A stretch of DNA of 8,151 nt from an uncultured Prevotellaceae bacterium (GTDB lineage Bacteria > Bacteroidota > Bacteroidia > Bacteroidales > Bacteroidaceae), in assembly GCA_900315105.1 (NCBI GenBank), contig OMXX01000137.1, positions 1 to 8,151 of the forward strand. Reading direction: 5' to 3'. Below the pieces are notes generated by a model that saw nothing but the letters and a program-made list of their open reading frames with translations, searched no databases and was not told where the DNA came from. Each line of letters opens with the position of its first letter. The first letter of the stretch is position 1. Below, one piece after another: positions 5,242 through 8,151 of the stretch. Both the position numbers and the translations under genes were made by a program.

Positions 5242-6420
5242 TTATTTGAGAAATAATGAGAACTTTTGAATTTCTTTCTTTATTTCTTCTATCTCCTTGC
5301 AAATACTTCCTGTAATCTCTTTGTCATTATTGCCAAATAGAGGAAACCTTTTTGTCCCAATCCAAGCTTTTTCAGAAGTATTGTATCCTCGTCCCTTCAA
5401 CATCTCCCTAATGGCCAGTACTTCTTTATCTTGAGTGTTGAGATATCCTTTAGAATCATATCTAATGTGTCTTATTCCAATATATCCTTTTTCTGCTATT
5501 GTTATTCCATATTTACCATTCAGTTTATACCTATGATTCTTTTCATCATAGGCTTCAAGATTGCATTCTGATATTACTTTTTCTATGAGATTTCTCAAAT
5601 CAGAAATCCCTACTTGTTTCTTTTTATTGTGGATTCTCTCTTCATATTCCTTAATCTGTTTAGCACTCTCTTTGCATATTAATTCAACATCTATATCTTC
5701 ATAGTTTGTGACGCTGAAAATAAAGGGAATAACAGAAGCAACAAGATTCAACTCTTCATTTGTTTTGTATGTAGGATGCGGAATCCCCACACATAGTTTT
5801 CCGTTAAGTTTTCCTACATATATAATTCCACAGACATGTTTATACTCAAACTGGATAAATTGCGATGATTTTGAAAGGCGATGAAGCCTCTCAAAGCAAC
5901 TCTTTCCACTTAGAAATATCAAATAATTTGGGGCTGTTATATCAATCAAATTGAGAGTAAAAGGAATAGTTTTAATAAGCAATGAGTCTGAAATCTCATT
6001 AGCTTTTTTTGTACTAAAGAATGAAGCATTAGTAATAATGATTCTGCTGTCATCTTCCATTATGGCTTCCAGATTGGTATGTGACAAACATCTTTTTAAG
6101 CCATTCCAATATCCCCATTTTCTATGGTTCTCCCATGATGACGGTTCACCCTTTTCTCGGCAGTAATTACCTTTCAGCAGGTGATTTTTATCAAGAGGAT
6201 TTTTAGACAAGTAATACCAGTTCTCATTTTCACGTTGTTCATCGTAGGTTCCCCCACTACCTGGATTGATTCCTACAATCATCAATTCTGGTTCTTCAGA
6301 AATCAGAGAAAGATCAGATTGGGTATAATAAGCTTTATTGACTTCCTCACGACTCGCAATCTGATGATAAGCAGCGACAGTTTCTTTAGCCCATGCTTGT
6401 AGTTTAACTTGGATGTTCAT
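5242..6420 (-). CDS. Uracil-DNA-glycosylase-fold-like protein with extra C-terminal domain, 392 aa
   Basis: The N-terminal part (about 40-235) carries signs of the UDG superfamily, whose members remove damaged or modified bases from DNA. The strand-loop ELMIVGINPGSGG (45-57) matches the GxNPG active-site motif. YLIFLSG (166-172) fits a core strand, and GIPHPTY (212-218) matches the HP[ST] motif that closes on DNA. TNASFF at 130-135 may be the intervening substrate-pocket segment. A charged, probably helical stretch (245-270) links to an unassigned C-terminal domain (about 272-392) with a helix and then beta-rich repeats (YKLNGKYGITIAEKGYIGIRHIRY). A fusion of a UDG-like domain to a second nucleic-acid-binding or nuclease-like domain is possible but not shown. 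It could have lost glycosylase activity. The start is fixed by an upstream in-frame stop a few codons before the ATG. The superfamily call is moderate; the substrate is unknown. Confidence 0.75.
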   Translation of the reverse strand: MNIQVKLQAWAKETVAAYHQIASREEVNKAYYTQSDLSLISEEPELMIVGINPGSGGTYDEQRENENWYYLSKNPLDKNHLLKGNYCREKGEPSSWENHRKWGYWNGLKRCLSHTNLEAIMEDDSRIIITNASFFSTKKANEISDSLLIKTIPFTLNLIDITAPNYLIFLSGKSCFERLHRLSKSSQFIQFEYKHVCGIIYVGKLNGKLCVGIPHPTYKTNEELNLVASVIPFIFSVTNYEDIDVELICKESAKQIKEYEERIHNKKKQVGISDLRNLIEKVISECNLEAYDEKNHRYKLNGKYGITIAEKGYIGIRHIRYDSKGYLNTQDKEVLAIREMLKGRGYNTSEKAWIGTKRFPLFGNNDKEITGSICKEIEEIKKEIQKFSLFLK

Positions 6421-6505
6421 ACATCTGAGATTTTAATTGTTGAATAAGTGCAGAATTAATAAATGAGCGAAAACACTTCTTTGAAAGTTTTTCATGTAGG
6501 CTCAT
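6404..6505 (-). CDS. Doubtful 33-codon ORF overlapping the start of the UDG-like gene
   Basis: An ATG at 6505 opens a 33-codon frame, beginning MSLHEKLSKK, that ends inside the first codons of the UDG-like gene in a different frame. It is preceded by a purine-rich stretch (acaagagaga). A coupled leader peptide is conceivable, but the ORF has no recognisable sequence and could be chance in a 268-base gap. Listed at low confidence. Confidence 0.2.
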   Translation of the reverse strand: MSLHEKLSKKCFRSFINSALIQQLKSQMYEHPS

Positions 6506-6688
6506 TCTCTCTTGTCTCTAACCGCTTAGCGATAGCATTAGACGGTGTAAAAGCACTGTTTTTCCTTGAAAACAAAGAAAGAATTTCACAAAAACTTCAA
6601 TTCAAAGTGCTGAAAATTTCATTTTTGTAGAATTTTGCAAACTACGAATTGCATTTTCTGACAATATTTCATAGTTGATATACTTTGT
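6421..6688. other. 268-base intergenic region between the RhuM-Fic gene and the UDG-like gene
   Basis: A/T-rich in parts, it contains an inverted pair agcact (6551-6556)/agtgct (6606-6611) far apart. I find no TAnnTTTG box on the minus strand and no tRNA. A promoter for the UDG-like gene is expected here but cannot be placed. Confidence 0.5.
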
Positions 6689-7687
6689 TTATTCATTTCT
6701 CTGATTTATCAAATTTACTACTACTTTAACTATCACATCCTTTTCCTCTGTCTTGCTTTCTGCAATCATCAAGGTAAGCGCAACTAGGGTACTATCAGTT
6801 AGACGCTTAGAGCCATCCTCACGATAGAGTATTCCGTTGTTATTGAGAAACCATAGGAACAATGTTGCAGCTATACGCTTGTTTCCATCGCTAAAGGAAT
6901 GGTTTTTGGTTACGAGATATAGGAGCATAGCTGCTTTCTCTTCTACACTTGGATATAGTTCTTCTGCTCCAAAGGTCTGGTATATCTGTCCTATGCTACT
7001 CTTGAAGGAATCATCCTTTTCATTGCCAAAGAGAGAACTACTTCCGAATTTCTCACGTAATCCCTTGATTGCTTCCATTGCATTCTCGTAAGTAGCATGG
7101 AAAGGCTCTTCTTTTGTGGTTTTCTCAATAGTCAGTCGCTCGTAGTCGTAGTTGTCGAGGGTATCGAGGGCATAGGTATAGTCGGTAACTACATCAAAGA
7201 GTGCATTGGTTTCATCGGTAGAAATCAATGGCTGTTTCTGAATGGTGCGTCCAAGTACACCTACTAATTGGCGAAGTTCTCCAATCTGCTCTCTGTGAAT
7301 GCGTTGGTTAACAGCATAGCCTTTTACTAAGTATTCCTTTAATACTTTACGTGCCCATATACGAAATGCTGTACCTCGTTTGCTCTTCACGCGATAGCCT
7401 ACGGAGATAATCATGTCAAGGCTGTATATTTTTGTTGGTCGGTATTTGTATTGAGTATTATGCAAAAAATGCATATTACCTTCTTCTTCCAATTCTCCTT
7501 CTTTAAATGCATTGTTTATATGACGTGCTATGACAGACTGGTCTTTTTGGAACAATTCTGCCATTTGAGCCTGAGTTAGCCATACGGTCTCATTCTCAAG
7601 ACGGACATCGATCTGCGTCTGTCCGTCTTCCGTTTGATATATTACAATCTGATCCTGTTTCATATTTCTTCTGAAATAGTTTGCCAT
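6689..7687 (-). CDS. RhuM-type N-terminal domain fused to a Fic/Doc domain, 332 aa
   Basis: This two-domain protein has the standard layout of the RhuM family fused to Fic/Doc. Residues about 20-145 form the RhuM part: DVRLENETVWLTQAQMAELFQ (27-47), a helix-turn-helix-like region with SVIARHINN (51-59), then YSLDMIISVGYRVKSKRG and WARKVLKEYLVKGYAVNQ. The C-terminal part (about 190-325) is Fic/Doc-like, with active-site loop HSFSDGNKR at 263-271 (H263, D267, N269, R271). Canonical AMPylating Fic enzymes read GNGR here; the Lys at 270 is as in Doc, where it goes with phosphorylation of EF-Tu. Doc-like phosphotransfer is therefore an inference. No Phd-like antitoxin gene is adjacent, so the N-terminal part may act in cis. 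Met9 (7663) is an alternative start with a purine-rich stretch before it. The gene lies 34 bases after the exonuclease gene. Confidence 0.92.
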   Translation of the reverse strand: MANYFRRNMKQDQIVIYQTEDGQTQIDVRLENETVWLTQAQMAELFQKDQSVIARHINNAFKEGELEEEGNMHFLHNTQYKYRPTKIYSLDMIISVGYRVKSKRGTAFRIWARKVLKEYLVKGYAVNQRIHREQIGELRQLVGVLGRTIQKQPLISTDETNALFDVVTDYTYALDTLDNYDYERLTIEKTTKEEPFHATYENAMEAIKGLREKFGSSSLFGNEKDDSFKSSIGQIYQTFGAEELYPSVEEKAAMLLYLVTKNHSFSDGNKRIAATLFLWFLNNNGILYREDGSKRLTDSTLVALTLMIAESKTEEKDVIVKVVVNLINQRNE

Positions 7688-7721
7688 TCAAGGTAATTCG
7701 TAATTTGTACTTCGTACTCAC

Positions 7722-8151
7722 TCACAGTATCTCCCTCGCTATCCATGCACAGGCTTCGGCATCGGCAAGGGCATGGTGGTGGTTCTCCAAACAATAGCCA
7801 CACTCGGCAGCAACGGTGTGTAACTGGTGGTTGGGCAAGTAGCGGAACGCACGTCGGGAGGCGCATAGCGTGTCGTAGAACACATAATCGGGATAGTCCA
7901 TGCGATAGACACGGAATACGGCTTTCAGACAGCCTTCGTCAAAGGGCTTGTTATGAGCCACAAGAGGCAGGCCTTCAATCAGAGGTTCTATCTGCGCCCA
8001 TACCTTTGGGAATACGGGGGCATCTTCCGTGTCTTCTCTACATAAGCCATGAACTTGTGAGCACCAGTAGTTGTAATAGTTGGGCTCTGGCTGGATGAGC
8101 GAGTAGAAAGAATCTACTATCTCGCCATTCCTTACTATAACTACGCCTACT
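7722..8151 (-). CDS. DEDDh 3'-5' exonuclease (DnaQ-like), 3' part of the gene; N-terminus outside the window
   Basis: The reading frame enters from beyond 8151 (first full codon at 8150-8148) and gives 142 residues before the TGA at 7722-7724. It begins VGVVIVRNGEIVDSFYSLIQ, typical of the strand just after the first Exo motif of DnaQ-like nucleases; that DxE motif itself lies outside the window. The Exo II motif is seen as LVAHNKPFDEG, with the catalytic Asp in HN-PFD. The Exo III motif HxAxxD is seen as HALAD in HHHALADAEA. The known activity is metal-dependent 3'-to-5' exonuclease; whether it proofreads with a polymerase or acts alone is not decidable here. A shorter frame from the internal GTG at 7961 is only its C-terminal half. 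G+C in a sampled 60-base line is 33 of 60, versus 20 of 60 in the UDG-like gene. Confidence 0.92.
   Translation of the reverse strand, partial: VGVVIVRNGEIVDSFYSLIQPEPNYYNYWCSQVHGLCREDTEDAPVFPKVWAQIEPLIEGLPLVAHNKPFDEGCLKAVFRVYRMDYPDYVFYDTLCASRRAFRYLPNHQLHTVAAECGYCLENHHHALADAEACAWIAREIL

Noticed and set aside
6520..6560. Possible tRNA or small RNA around ctaaccgcttagcgatagc
   Set aside because: No cloverleaf, no conserved T-loop and only short complementary stretches.
7660..7866. Minus-strand 68-codon open frame overlapping the exonuclease gene end
   Set aside because: It is in a different frame from the exonuclease, rich in Pro/Cys/Arg, and has no motif; a shadow of the real gene.
7745..8098. 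Plus-strand 117-codon open frame
   Set aside because: It is antisense to the exonuclease gene, which carries clear Exo II and Exo III motifs.

Overview
The window looks like an accessory region of a gut- or oral-type Bacteroidales chromosome, most like Prevotella/Segatella or Bacteroides. The reasons are low G+C, weak or absent Shine-Dalgarno sites, promoters carrying the Bacteroidetes -7 box TAnnTTTG, and a RhuM/Fic protein of a type common in this group. The taxon is an inference. All genes that can be supported lie on the minus strand, so transcription runs from high to low coordinates.

Layout in the direction of transcription. (1) 8151-7722: the 3' part of a DEDDh (DnaQ-like) exonuclease gene, more G+C-rich than everything after it. 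(2) 7687-6689: a RhuM-type N-terminal domain joined to a Fic/Doc domain. (3) 6688-6421: a 268-base gap with one doubtful 33-codon ORF. (4) 6420-5242: a two-part protein whose N-terminal half resembles the uracil-DNA-glycosylase fold. (5) 5158-3371: a probable operon of a 97-aa small protein, a 205-aa RecA/DnaB-like ATPase and an ADP-ribosylglycohydrolase, with 33-base gaps between genes. (6) 3370-2656: a 715-base non-coding region packed with ordered repeats. (7) 2655-2092: a 187-aa protein with a RecA/DnaB-like pattern but a ruined P-loop. (8) 1989-10: an AAA+ ATPase followed after 3 bases by a 114-aa paralogue of the 97-aa protein.

Two layers of order tie sections 5-8 together. First, the two small proteins are about 66% identical over 91 ungapped residues (hand alignment), and each sits beside a P-loop ATPase gene. 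Second, one composite element, a dyad (agacctctg...cagaggtct) directly upstream of a TAnnTTTG box, occurs before three genes: the AAA+ gene, the 187-aa gene and the 97-aa gene. This suggests one regulon, and possibly one multi-gene system containing an intact RecA-like ATPase, a degenerate RecA-like partner, an AAA+ ATPase, two paralogous adaptor-like proteins and an ADP-ribose hydrolase.

The most striking DNA is the intergenic region 2740-3321. At its centre, nine copies (plus one near-copy) of GGTGTAATAC(T) are arranged mostly in mirror symmetry. Three pairs of sites reflect onto each other around base 3013 to the base, while the DNA between them has largely diverged. Flanking this are two tracts with an exact 11-base period (2751-2805 and 3201-3321); the right one flips orientation midway. 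This resembles a multi-site protein-binding platform (origin, partition or recombination site, or operator) more than a gene or a CRISPR array. Its function cannot be read from sequence. Calling the whole window a defence or mobile-element module is inference.
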